The notes under the pieces are model-generated. The model saw only the letters and a list, made by a program, of their open reading frames with translations. It was not told the origin of the DNA and ran no database searches. From NCBI RefSeq assembly GCF_019059575.1, contig NW_024881523.1, positions 62,001-126,000 on the forward strand: a stretch of 64,000 nt of DNA, given 5' to 3'. Positions 15,204 through 39,650 of this stretch are shown here, piece after piece. The stretch is from Amphibalanus amphitrite. Taxonomy: Eukaryota; Arthropoda; Thecostraca; Balanomorpha; Balanidae. The first letter of the stretch is position 1. Each line of letters starts with the position of its first letter. Made by a program: the position numbers and the translations under genes.

Positions 15204-15759
15204 GTAGAGCACTTCATGGGCCGGATAAATCCGTTATCCACGGATAAATCCGCGGACCGGATAGGATTGGATTCTAAATTTGTTAAAAAAGAACGGATAT
15301 GGGCGGGCCGGATTTGGGATTTGAAGGTTGAACCCGGATCAAAACGGATCAAAATTTTAACATTCAACATTGAAGTTAAAAATTAACCTAATGTGTTAAG
15401 CGGCAGCAGAGGTTTGATTAGAGTAATAGTCATCATTTTATGACACTCACTTGTCACAAGACTTGTCTTCAAGTGGATAATGTATGCAATGTATGCATGG
15501 TTTTTGGAAGCATGATGGTCTATGAGCTGTATGGCTGTCTGGTCCCTTAGATGGAATTTGTTAGTCCAGTTTTGGGTGAAACCAGTTATTGGTGAAACGG
15601 ATTATTACGGATATTTTTTGGAAGTTTGGCTGCAATACGAGCCATGGGTGGGCCGGATTCTGATATTCAAAGAAAGGCGGATAATGGGCGGATCTGGATA
15701 TGACTTGCCGGATATGGGCCGGGCCGGATCCTAAAAAGCTTATCCGTGAAGTGCTCTAC
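15204..15759. mobile_element. MITE-like element with GTAGAGCACTTCA inverted ends and CCGGAT-rich interior
   Basis: The left end GTAGAGCACTTCA (15204-15216) is mirrored by TGAAGTGCTCTAC (15747-15759). The interior is built from variants of GGATAAATCCG, CCGGAT and GGGCCGGAT. No coding content is seen. Confidence 0.6.
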
Positions 15760-16229
15760 ACAGGTCACGAAGCTGTTGAAAGGAGGACATGTTGCATAAC
15801 ATTTGATTCGGCAAGTCTTGCAAAGTCCATTGAAGGCTGTCCCGACCGGCTAGCTCATTTTGATCGGGAGTTATTGACGAAGCACTCCTATTGACGAGCA
15901 CTCCGTCACGCAAGGTGAACAATGCAAAAGTGAAGCATTAAACCTTGCCAAGAATGTATGAAATCACGATTTCATGTGCTTGAGGTATAGTTTTAGGTCA
16001 TTTCCGACGCCAAATTAACAGTTTCCATATTTTGCCATTATGCTTATATGAGACTAAGTGCATTACGGATTTGCATCATTTTATAACCGACAACCGTGCA
16101 GTCTGCAGAGGTTTACTTAAGACGTCATAGTTAAGTGACCTGACATGAAAACGTGGTTGATTTCAAATGATCCGGCTTGAATCAAATGTAAGGCATATGA
16201 AATGTCAGCCTTCTATCATCAGTGTGCTT

Positions 16230-16291
16230 TGAGCTACCACAAAAAAATACATGGTGGCGGCATCCACCCCCCTTTTCTAGGCCGGCGAGGG
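16230..16291. repeat. Right-end remnant of a TTAA hairpin element
   Basis: GGCCGGCGAGGG is followed by TTAA at 16292-16295, the same end sequence as elements A, B and C (GCGAGGG-TTAA). A CCACCCCCC run lies just inside. The sequence before it (CCTGACATG, then CAGCC and GAGCTACCACAAAAAA) resembles the right part of element A. No matching left end was identified. Confidence 0.45.
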
Positions 16292-16908
16292 TTAAACCTC
16301 GCTTCGAATTATTGCAGATAATGATGCGACCGAAAACAAAGTATTAATCTGTGTCTAGAACGCCCGCTGAATTATGGGACAAGACCCCCAATCCTAATTT
16401 GCTAGATGGGAATAAAATACTCGGCATATGATACATATATACGGATACCCCTCGATTTGCCCTCGCGCTAAGTCAATTCTAATCATCACTGTCGCTTTTT
16501 TATCCGAGATGATGGCGCCGCTAAACGGGTTGTTTTGTTTGCTTGCTTGCGTTGAATGGTCATTACGGATTATATTGAAGGATTATGATATGCATAATAG
16601 GAATGGGGCAAGGGAGGATATGCACTGCAGTGCAGGTGTTTAATTTAGATCACAAAGGCATCATTTCCGGCATCGTACAGTCACTATCTTCCCCTCCTCT
16701 GCACTGCGGCATTGCTGCGCCCCACACACGGCGTCCTCACTCCACGGCCGGCCGCCGCCAACTGACCCACTCGCCGGGCGCCGCGACCTGACCCGTGTCA
16801 CTGCCGCGGCCTGCGCAATAGAATCGGGGCTGGAATCCGGGGGTTCGGCCGGCCGGCCGCCTCTGGAGCGGGGGACTTTTTTAGTAGACCTACTGTACCT
16901 AAACGTTA

Positions 16909-18241
16909 CTGTTTTCCGCGGCTGCCAGCAAGCCACGCGGGCCGCCACTCAGGCGAACGGTGGCTCGCGCCCTGACCTCGCCTGAGGGGCCGTGACGTCA
17001 GTGTCACCGGCCGGCGTTCAGAGCCAGCCGGCCGAGCCGCAGTCTACGCGGCGCGAGCGAGCAGTGAGGGCCGGCGGCGGGCGCGGCTGAGATAGCTGGA
17101 AGATGAAAGATAGCGCCAGTTGTCTGCGTTTGATGCGATTGTTGCTTTGACTGGTAAGTCAAAATACCATTTACGAGTAGCATTTGCAAGATTGTGCCTT
17201 GTAATATCGTGCGGTCTAGGCTAAAGTTCATTGTAGCTCTAGCCTCTAAGGTGTTGACATGTTTGATCTAGCCTGTCGCACTGTTACGGAAAGTGGTGCA
17301 GGTATTTTTGTGATTTTTTTTTCTTCATGAATTGAATGTCTGATTTTCCCTCATGTCTTCCCGCAGACGTCCTGCAACTCGTCAGCGCGCCTTGTGGCAG
17401 GCCTACTGTCGGCAATGCGGTAGCGAAGTGGCTGTCCGGAAGCTGCGACCGGAACGGGGGGTGCGCAGACCGTCTAGTCAGGTACTGCCAGCTGCCTAGG
17501 GACATCGAGGCCGCAAATGAGCCGGTGCCTAACGGTCCGCCGAGTGATCCTCCCAGCGAGGGTTAGTGAAGAAGTGAACTTCCACCAGTTCTGGCGTGCT
17601 AGCGGCTAGCGCTAGAGCCGGTAGAACCCAATGCCGTCCCACGCCCCCATGGGGGCGCCCCTGGGCCCCATGCCCCATCACCGATGCCGCCGCCGTCGTT
17701 TTTTTTTTTTTTGTAAATTGACCTGTGTGATGTATTGAAATATAAACTTCTTACATGCCTTTTTTACAAGTCTAGAGAACGGGAAGAGAGCGTCGGAATC
17801 ACATTCTGAGTATGTTGCGAACACGTTGAGAGGGCGTTGCGAAAATGTTGAGGACGTTTACTCAGGGTCGCAGGGACGGCAATACGAAGTAGCGACAACG
17901 TGGTGCACACGTGATAAAAACGTCGCAGAGACGTTGCCAAAGCGTTCTATACTCCTTGTAGTCACGTTGCGGAAACGTGGTGACAACGTTCCAGAAACAC
18001 TGTTGGTACGTTACAGAAAACATTTCATAACGTTGGCGGGACGTTGTAAGAACAGTTTTGGGACGTCACGGCCACGTTACAGAAACGTTGTGATGACATT
18101 CAAATGCATGGTCGGATGACGTTGTCGCGCCGTTGTCTGGAGTCTACAAAATTACGTTGTCACAACGATAAATCGGAACGTTGTGGTAACCATTTGACAA
18201 CGTTTAAACGACGTTGTAACAACGGCAAATTGTTAGCTGGG
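16909..18241. repeat. Copy 2 of the 1.33 kb promoter-and-intron-bearing segment
   Basis: It is nearly identical to 10199-11529 and has the same landmarks: TGACGTCA at 16993-17000, GTAAGT at 17154-17159, the acceptor AG at 17365-17366, and the closing TGTTAGCTGGG at 18231-18241. The 66-codon frame after the acceptor is preserved with only conservative differences (for example CDRPT versus CGRPT, RHC versus RYC). The left half of the element (CCCAGCTAACAGG end) is missing here. Confidence 0.85.
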
Positions 18242-18265
18242 AGACCGCTTCCTGGATCCGCCAGT

Positions 18266-19490
18266 TGTGAATAAGTCACGGTCGATACCGAGCTTCGGCG
18301 GGACCAGGCGCTGTATACGTTGTTCTTTCAAAGAAGAGGTGGACAGACACCTAGCCCCACATCCTACTGCTATGCCCGTGCTTCTGTGGGTGAAGCACTA
18401 AAGCATCACGGAATCCCACAGGACCTGCGAGTCGACGAGGTGGCCGCTTTGGCCGCCGGGTACTGCAGCTCCCTGGAGTTGCCTGGGACCGATGGCAAAA
18501 CAACAGCTCCGGCGGTGCCCCTATGGGCCGTAGTAATTAGTGAATTCCTGTAATGTAGAGATCATATCCTCAATAATCTCCATTACCATTCTATATTCCT
18601 AAACAGTATGACAGAACAATTATGCTTGCCTACGTTCAGGCATTACCTCTGATGGTCATACGCCCAGTACAACATGTGTTGTCTGTCAAACAACAATCGA
18701 CGACGGGATCCCTTCTCATCATCTCTTAAGCCATCGGTTGTCAATTCACCCACCCCGTTTCCCTAAAAATAGACGGTCAGATTCGGCCTTTACGACCCCT
18801 CTAGATTCGCCAGAGACGGGATCAGATCGCCGTTATTGCACCCGTCGGCCGTCTTAGTGTCTTTAATACTATATGACAGCTTCGACCACGGACGTCGGAC
18901 GGGGTGATCGTTCCACGAATGTACGCACCATCCAGGCCTAGGATGCATCGAGGTTTAAAAGATTGCAGTCTGTAGATCAATCAACATAACAATGGTGGTA
19001 TGCAACCACATTAAAATATCTCCCCGGCTCCCGCAACGTTCCAACGCCCCTCCGTTATGCATTCGCCTTGTGTGTCCGCCGAGCCGGCTTGCCTCCAATG
19101 ACGTCATCGGCCGGCCGGCGGCGTTCAAGGTCAAACGGCTGGTGTCCTTACCTGGTATATAGGGCCTTGCAAATATTATAATAAAACGGTTCAAAACGAA
19201 AAAACCGTTCCAAAATTATACCGGAAATTTTCCGTTTTATAACCCGCACGTGAAAAATGCAAAATCAAACAAATTGTGTTCTTTTTTACTGTTGGCAATG
19301 TTCATGGAAATATTGTTCAAAATTTATCATTTCTCAAAATGAGAAAAAGTCGCTTTGGTTTCATATTCAAACAATCAGAAACAAAATTTGTTTTCGTTTA
19401 AATCAAAATTTGACAAAAAATAGACTCAAATATTTTAAAGTTGATCAATCAACTGAGAAATATCGCTAAATCGATTAAAGTGACGTCATT
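18266..19490. other. Intergenic stretch upstream of the Hsp110 gene
   Basis: A 77-codon plus-strand frame (18320-18553) has no recognisable domain. A CCTGGATCCGCCAGT sequence at 18251-18265 is the inverted complement of ACTGGCGGATCCAGG at 8799-8813, a common type of terminal repeat in this window. Otherwise nothing is recognised. Confidence 0.4.
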
Positions 19491-19513
19491 TGTGAATGGC
19501 TTTTCCGGCTTGC

Positions 19514-19536
19514 GAAGTTTCTGGAAAGATACCGAA
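19514..19536 (+). promoter_or_regulatory. Heat-shock element upstream of the Hsp110 gene
   Basis: The bases read GAAgtTTCtgGAA, three correctly alternating and correctly spaced 5-bp HSF units at 19514-19526. A further GAA lies in register at 19534-19536. A CRE-like TGACGTCA lies just upstream at 19481-19488. This is the textbook HSF1 binding arrangement and sits about 140 bases before the 5' splice site of the presumed untranslated first exon. Heat-inducible transcription of the downstream chaperone gene is inferred. Confidence 0.8.
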
Positions 19537-19549
19537 CGCGAAGTGACGC

Positions 19550-19667
19550 GAATGCCCGCTGCGACGAGAGCGGCGCTGGTAGGCGATAGTCGTTTATGGG
19601 CGAAGCCGGTGGTCGGTGGCCGCGTGGTGTGTGATAGTTGGATTGGTTGCTGTGGTGGAATTAAAAG
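19550..19667 (+). other. Probable 5' untranslated first exon of the Hsp110 gene
   Basis: A consensus 5' splice site (AAAA/GTAAGTATA) follows 19667. The first coding exon is preceded by a good acceptor (CCTTAACAG at 20592-20600), giving a 933-bp 5' UTR intron. The exon start is not defined by the sequence; 19550 is an estimate placed after the heat-shock element. Confidence 0.5.
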
Positions 19668-20604
19668 TAAGTATAAGCTGCTTATGTGAAAAACTAAGCA
19701 ATTCTCAATGGTTGAATATCAATATTGAAGAAAAAGAGGAAGGAGTGTGCGCTATGATCGCCTTGCTGTTAGGAGCTGTCAGCCAAGCACCCTTTTCGTT
19801 TATTCTGGCATTCATTCGTAGCTATGCGTCAATCTTTTATGTATTCTTTGCCTTTTCTTATCACATATATGCGCATTGATGGCTATGTCTCATGACTTGA
19901 TATTTGATAATAAATTTGGGCTCCGAATGGTACCCGAGGGCTGTTCACGGGCCCTGTGTGCGGTCGGACCGCACACAGGCTCCAAGCTCCGCCCACTGCG
20001 TCCCTATGTCAGCCTTCCCGCTGTGGCCGGTCGGGACTGGCCACAGTGGACCGTCCACCTCACGCAGCCGTTACGTCAGAGCCCCCTACCCATCCCCTGC
20101 CCCCACGCCTGCTGGGCGCACCGCACACCGCATGCAGCAGTGTGCGGTGCCCGTGAACACCCCTCTGGGTGCGCAATGCATGGTCACATGGATAATGCAA
20201 CTCCAGCTGTAATTGCTTCTGCCATACGGCTGGCAATAAGTGCCAGCGGCCCAGGTTCATTGTTTTTTCGAGTTTGTTGCAAAATTCCACCTACGCTACC
20301 ATGGGATTTTTGTTGGTGCCTACTGCCTAGTTAAATCTTGCTCATTTGTATGACTGAGCATTAGGAATGTATTTGTACTGCTCACCTGTCCAGAATCTGA
20401 TGGTGCTTTTCAAGAACCAATATTTGTACATTTGATCCAGATGTTGATTTTAAGTATTGTCTTCTGATCTTTGCTTGTTTTTTACTTCTCAACTTGGAAG
20501 TATAAGAAGTTTGATTGCTCAAATATGCTTAACTAAGCTTACACTTGTATAACTCTGTTTGCATGACAGGTTTGTCACTGATTTTTCTGTTCCTTAACAG
20601 GTGA

Positions 20605-35260
<14,656 letters not shown>

Positions 35261-35880
35261 CGCGCGCCCCCGCCCGTCCGCACGCCCCCCGGGGCACAGA
35301 CACATCGCCACTCGCTAGCGTAATGGGAGTCCGGGACGCGGTCCGGCAGTCCGGAAAGTGGACTGACAGGGGTCCGGGAGACTGGGCGCGGACTGATATG
35401 GCTCAGGCATCGTCTGACGGCAGTTTGGGAGTCCGGGCACCGCGGACAGTGGTTCGTGAATCGTGATTCCGGATACCGGCTGACGCGGGCCAGGAGTCCG
35501 GACTTCGCCTGACAGCGTTCCGGGGGTCCGGGAGCTGTCTGGCAGCGGTCCGGGATTCCGGATACCGTCTGTCAGCAGTCCGGGATTCCGGACAGGGACC
35601 TGTGACCGCGGACAGTGCCGCCGACTGGCAGGCGAGTGACCGGAGCTATTTATTGGACGGTGGCAGGCCGACGGGTTTGGCCTCTTCTAACTGGACTGTC
35701 GCGTTTCGTCATCAGTGACTTGCGTTGCGATCCCGGAAGGTTGTTATGTTCTGCTACGTAGCTGCATAACGCCGCCTCCTCCGAATTTAGTCATCCTGTT
35801 ACGTTTTGTAACCGGGCGTCGTCCGCCATAATTTTCGGATTTCTGTAACATTGCATTCAATATACGTCAAATATAGATGT
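35261..35880 (+). other. Hsp110 3' UTR with degenerate GTCCGGGA tandem repeats
   Basis: After the TAG at 35258-35260 comes sequence with many variants of AGTCCGGGA, ATTCCGGATACCG and GACAGCGGTCCGGG (about 35326-35610), an old minisatellite with a 40-odd bp period. A variant poly(A) signal, AATATA, occurs at about 35859-35864; no AATAAA is seen nearby. The exact 3' end is unknown. Confidence 0.5.
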
Positions 35881-36665
35881 CTATTGTTTGTTGGGAGTTG
35901 GTCCTACCCTGACCGTGCATCGTGCTGTGAGAGGAGAGACACACTGAGGGCGGGAAGAGATTTCGATCAAAAGCTACGATAACGAATCTTGCAGGCAATT
36001 TAAAACCTGCAGGTTCCCTGCGGCAATTAATTTGAAGTTTGACCTGAACTACCCAAGGCCGGTGTGCCGTTCGTGAGAGGGGAGTGAACATTGAAAGTTA
36101 ATAATTTGGCTCGGCGTTGATATTTTTTCAGAAACCCGCATTGGCAACGTTATTTACTCAAGTTTGACCCGACGTCCCGTATCAGACACATTTGTGGTCG
36201 GAATACCTCGAATCTGATTTTGACATTTGATTCGAAGGTCTAGGATTTGTGCTAGCCTGCTAGCGGTGCAGAGAAATGTGGAGCGTTAAAAGGTTGATCC
36301 GCCCTTCCTGTCTTGCAGCCCCCCCCCCCCCCCGAGGCCCTGACCTTGATTGAACTGTTTCACTCGGCCTGGGTTCAGCCGTCAGCGCAGACACAACATT
36401 CCTCGCTATAATGCGGTCTCGCGTCATTTAATCACAGACTCATTAGTTGAGGCTTGCATGAGCTTGGTCAGCATCGGCATGCTAAGTTTATTTGCACACG
36501 ACAGGCATTCACACTTGGATAAATGTTGAGCGGTACATTTAACATGAAGCATGTTGCATATTTACGTAATGATTCCCACCGCTCTGGACGGCGGCTGAAG
36601 ACAGTGTAATGATGGGGGCGCTGTTATGCCTCGAGGGGGGCTACCCCAGCGGTGCCACGTGCTGT
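35881..36665. other. Intergenic stretch between Hsp110 and the WAP gene
   Basis: No gene is recognised. It contains a C run of about 16 at 36320-36335. The 3' UTR of the minus-strand WAP gene must occupy its right part; a minus-strand poly(A) signal was not pinned down. Confidence 0.4.
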
Positions 36666-37403
36666 TCAATAGTAGCGCTGTGGCTGCACACACGTTGCCG
36701 AGCAGTTGGTCTCGCAGCACTTCTGGCTGCCGGGACACTGCTGGTCGCTATAGCAATCGCGGCGGCAGTAGGCGCGGCTGCCGCCGGAGTGGTACGGATA
36801 GCTGGGGTAGCTGGCACCCGCCGAACCCGGGTACGGACAGGTGCCCGGCTTCTCGTATCCAGTGCTGGGCGAGCGGCACGTGCGCGAGCAGCCCTGCGTG
36901 CAGCACTTCTGCGCGCCGTAGCAGTCGGAGTCGCGGTAGCACTCCTGACGGCAGTAGGTGCTGCTCACCACGCCGCTGCCGTAGACGAGTGATGGACAGG
37001 TGCCCGGCTTCTCGGAGCCGTTGTTGTTGAAGCAGCACCGCTGGTAGCCCCGCTGGCAGCAGCTGCGGGCGGTGGTGTAGTCCACCGCGCCGTAGCCACA
37101 CGACTGGCACTGCGAGTTGTAGTCGTAATTGTTGTAGTCGTAGTTGTTGTAGTCGTAGTAGTAGTTGTAGTCGTAGTTCGGGTACCGCCGGTTGTAGCGG
37201 TTGCGGTTCTTCTTGAAGAAGAAGCGCGCGCTGGTCTCGCCGTCTGTGGCGATACCCTCAGCGTCAGGGTCGGTCAGGGGTGGTGCCGCCGCCACGGCCG
37301 ATGACTTCTGCTCAGGGGCCGCATCGGCAGCCACCAGCCGAGCGCCGGCGACGGCCGCCACGAGCAGCAGCAGCACTCGCACTGTCGGAGCGTGGCACGA
37401 CAT
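36666..37403 (-). CDS. Secreted Tyr-rich protein with two WAP domains (crustin-like), intronless
   Basis: A single open frame of 245 residues starts at the ATG at 37403-37401. The start is chosen because MSCHAPTVRVLLLLVAAVAGARLVAA is a classic signal peptide; the longer frame upstream has no ATG context. After the leader come a low-complexity propeptide-like part, a basic NRNRYNRRYP step and a Tyr/Asp/Asn-rich run (about 110-130). Next is a short Cys block (CQSC...SCCQRG...RCC). Two four-disulfide-core domains follow, each introduced by KPGTCP: one with CRQECYRDSDC...QKCC...CSRTC, the other with CRRDCYSDQQC...QKCC...CSATC. WAP domains act as protease inhibitors or antimicrobials in crustins of crustaceans. 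The Tyr-rich run could instead point to a cuticle or adhesive role. A TTAAAA box lies about 60 bp upstream on the minus strand. Confidence 0.85.
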   Translation of the reverse strand: MSCHAPTVRVLLLLVAAVAGARLVAADAAPEQKSSAVAAAPPLTDPDAEGIATDGETSARFFFKKNRNRYNRRYPNYDYNYYYDYNNYDYNNYDYNSQCQSCGYGAVDYTTARSCCQRGYQRCCFNNNGSEKPGTCPSLVYGSGVVSSTYCRQECYRDSDCYGAQKCCTQGCSRTCRSPSTGYEKPGTCPYPGSAGASYPSYPYHSGGSRAYCRRDCYSDQQCPGSQKCCETNCSATCVQPQRYY

Positions 37404-38321
37404 GGCTGTGAACTGCCAAGAACAACTGCCAGGTGTGACCGCCTCCTCCGGCACCGCCGATTTTAAGGAGCGCCGGCCGGACGCGGCGGCCGCGGCGCCG
37501 GAGCCGAGGCGGGCGCATTGTGTGCCCAGTGAGTGTGCGGGCGCCCTTGGCGGCGGCTTCCTGCGGCGCTGCTCGTGCCTGTGGCCGGACACGGTGATGG
37601 CAAACACGGCCCCGCCCGGCCGGTCGGCGTAGGACCGGGCGCGAGCTGCGTCCGCTCTGCGTCCTGGCGCCCTGAGTCAGACTCGGCCCGGTCACCTCGG
37701 TCAGCGGGCTGAGGTCAGGCGGGGCCGAGGCCGAGGGAAATTTCGAGATAAGCGAGTGCACGATCGGTGCCGTGCATTCGTCGTGCGAACAAGTGTGTAT
37801 ATGTGACCTAACGGGCATTGGTAAACGAATATCGGCAGTTTTACGTTTTATGGACGTGCTTCGCTTTTGCTTTCAGTTCGAGCTCTTCTTATGATGCATG
37901 CTGCTTAGCGATGTATGACTACTTCAGATTACTGCGATTATCTTTAATTGAATGTGTTGGTCGTTGCGTCATCGCATCACTTCATTTTGCCACAGAGCCT
38001 ATGCATGTAACTACATTGTATGTACGTATCTTGATCAGACCTATTCTCGATCACAACTTTTGAGCTGCTCCACTAAACATCCTAGGTGTGCATGATGTAG
38101 GTTTATGGATGAATGGAATGTGTTTTATCGAATATATGTAGGTAGAGCAGAACACAAGCGAACGGCAAAGGGATGCTGCGTAAGCCGGTGCGTTTTAAAC
38201 CCAACAATGACACCAGCGCAGTGGGGCCAAATAAACGGGGAAGGTGAACGTGCCGGCTGCTGCGTGTGTAACTTTGTAAGGTAATGTGCTCTGTGCGTGT
38301 GCATGCGTTTAGTACGAAGTT
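37404..38321. other. Intergenic stretch, nothing recognised beyond the WAP promoter
   Basis: The part next to 37404-37750 is GC-rich and should contain the WAP gene promoter and 5' UTR. Further right are only short frames without recognisable domains. Confidence 0.4.
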
Positions 38322-38325
38322 TTAA

Positions 38326-38802
38326 AGGGACCCTCCCACCTTCAAAAAAGTTTATGAATTGGCATGAAAGTGATGTCGCTCGGTTCAGAAAGAGCGAAAA
38401 CGAATATCTACCAAATTTCACCGAAAAATATTCACCGGTTTTCAAGATATTGGACTTTTACTTTTGTTTACTTTTTTGGGATCTCCGCTGTTTCTAGCGA
38501 CTTTGTTTTAGAAGTGCGGCGTTTGCGGCAGATGTTGCGCGCAAATAGCATATACCACCGCGTGCTACAAAACGTTTTAGTCAAACATTTAAAAATCGTT
38601 AGATATTTGCGCTGACGTCACACATTCAGACGGGTATTCCTAAGCATTAGCCCCTCTGAATCAAAATGCTGCAATTTTGAAATTCAATATTTCCGATTTA
38701 AGGCATTTCTCGATGTTGTGAGTGCCGAAACCTGAATTGTGAGCCAGGGACCCCATTTTGGCTATCTCAACTCAAATCTAATGTTAAGGTGGGAGGGTCC
38801 CT
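38326..38802. mobile_element. TTAA-flanked MITE with AGGGACCCTCCCACC ends (477 bp)
   Basis: TTAA occurs at 38322-38325 and again at 38803-38806. The element starts AGGGACCCTCCCACCTT and ends AAGGTGGGAGGGTCCCT, a terminal inverted repeat of about 17 bp without mismatch. The inside is AT-rich and non-coding. TTAA duplication points to piggyBac-type mobilisation, but the end is AGGG rather than CCC. Confidence 0.85.
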
Positions 38803-39459
38803 TTAAGCATGCTTTGCTCTACAGCGCAATTCGCCGTCGTTTGGCTGACGTGGTAATGGGAACACATTATTTAGAGGCTTAGAGCAATGTATTTTAGGCC
38901 TACTGACCGTCTGCACATGTAGACGGTCACACCTGAGCAACATATGCATGCAATGCATAAGCTGGGATTGGCTCACTTCATGGCCATTGGTCGCTGCAGT
39001 ACCTACCATACCTATTTCAAATTAGGAGAACCATATTTTTTCACAGACTTGACAGCATTGTTAGCAATCACTCACTAGCGGCCTACCCCCGCTCCATCGA
39101 GACCCGACTAAGCGACTTTTTAGTATTCACCTATGCCGGTGCATTGAGGAAAAACATACCTAACCATGGTGTCCCTGCTCCTCCGCCCCGTCGCTGGTGC
39201 CTATTGTGACCTCGCCGTCAAGACGGCACGAGTGCTCGCCTATCCTCCACAGTCTCATTCTCTACACCGGAGGTCCTCTTTATATGTCGTCCGTATCGTG
39301 AAACCATGTCCGTCTTTCAACGTCATGCATAATCTCGACTTCAGCTTTCGTCGAAGAGATATTGTCATACTCAATTGTACCGGTAATAGTTAACACCAGC
39401 GTATGTATAATGGTGACACTTTGTGACACAGCTTAAAACGTGCCCAATGATCGTTCAAT

Positions 39460-39506
39460 CCTCGCCGTAACATTGCTCGTTCCGAACGAGCAATGTTGTG
39501 GCGAGG
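39460..39506. repeat. Hairpin with 20-23 bp arms and a one-base loop
   Basis: ACATTGCTCGTTC and GAACGAGCAATGT pair perfectly around a single C. With two mismatches the arms extend to CCTCGCC and GGCGAGG. It lies downstream of the SSAT-like gene. Biological role unknown. Confidence 0.6.
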
Positions 39507-39650
39507 TCCCGACAAGTTGGGTACCCTCGGTTCGTAGACTGGCCAGTGGCCAAACAGGAAGCGGCGGCAGGTTCCGACTCTCGTGCTCTCCGCTATAGTT
39601 ACCGTACGGCTGGTCGGTGACAATATTCCTATTACCTATAACCACCTTAG

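Larger units (their letters stand above)
11769..16897. mobile_element. Possible large element bounded by TACAGTAGGTCTA...AAGTCCCC inverted ends
   Basis: At 11769-11795 the sequence TACAGTAGGTCTATTAAAAA continues to GTCCCC. Its inverted copy, with one substitution visible, occupies 16871-16897. Similarity extends inwards in a patchy way (a CGGGGGTTCGGC block near 16835 is mirrored near 11818). The interior holds a TTAA-flanked hairpin element, a foldback at 15204-15759 and no recognisable transposase. The two ends could instead be separate insertions of one family, so the composite interpretation is tentative. Confidence 0.4.
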
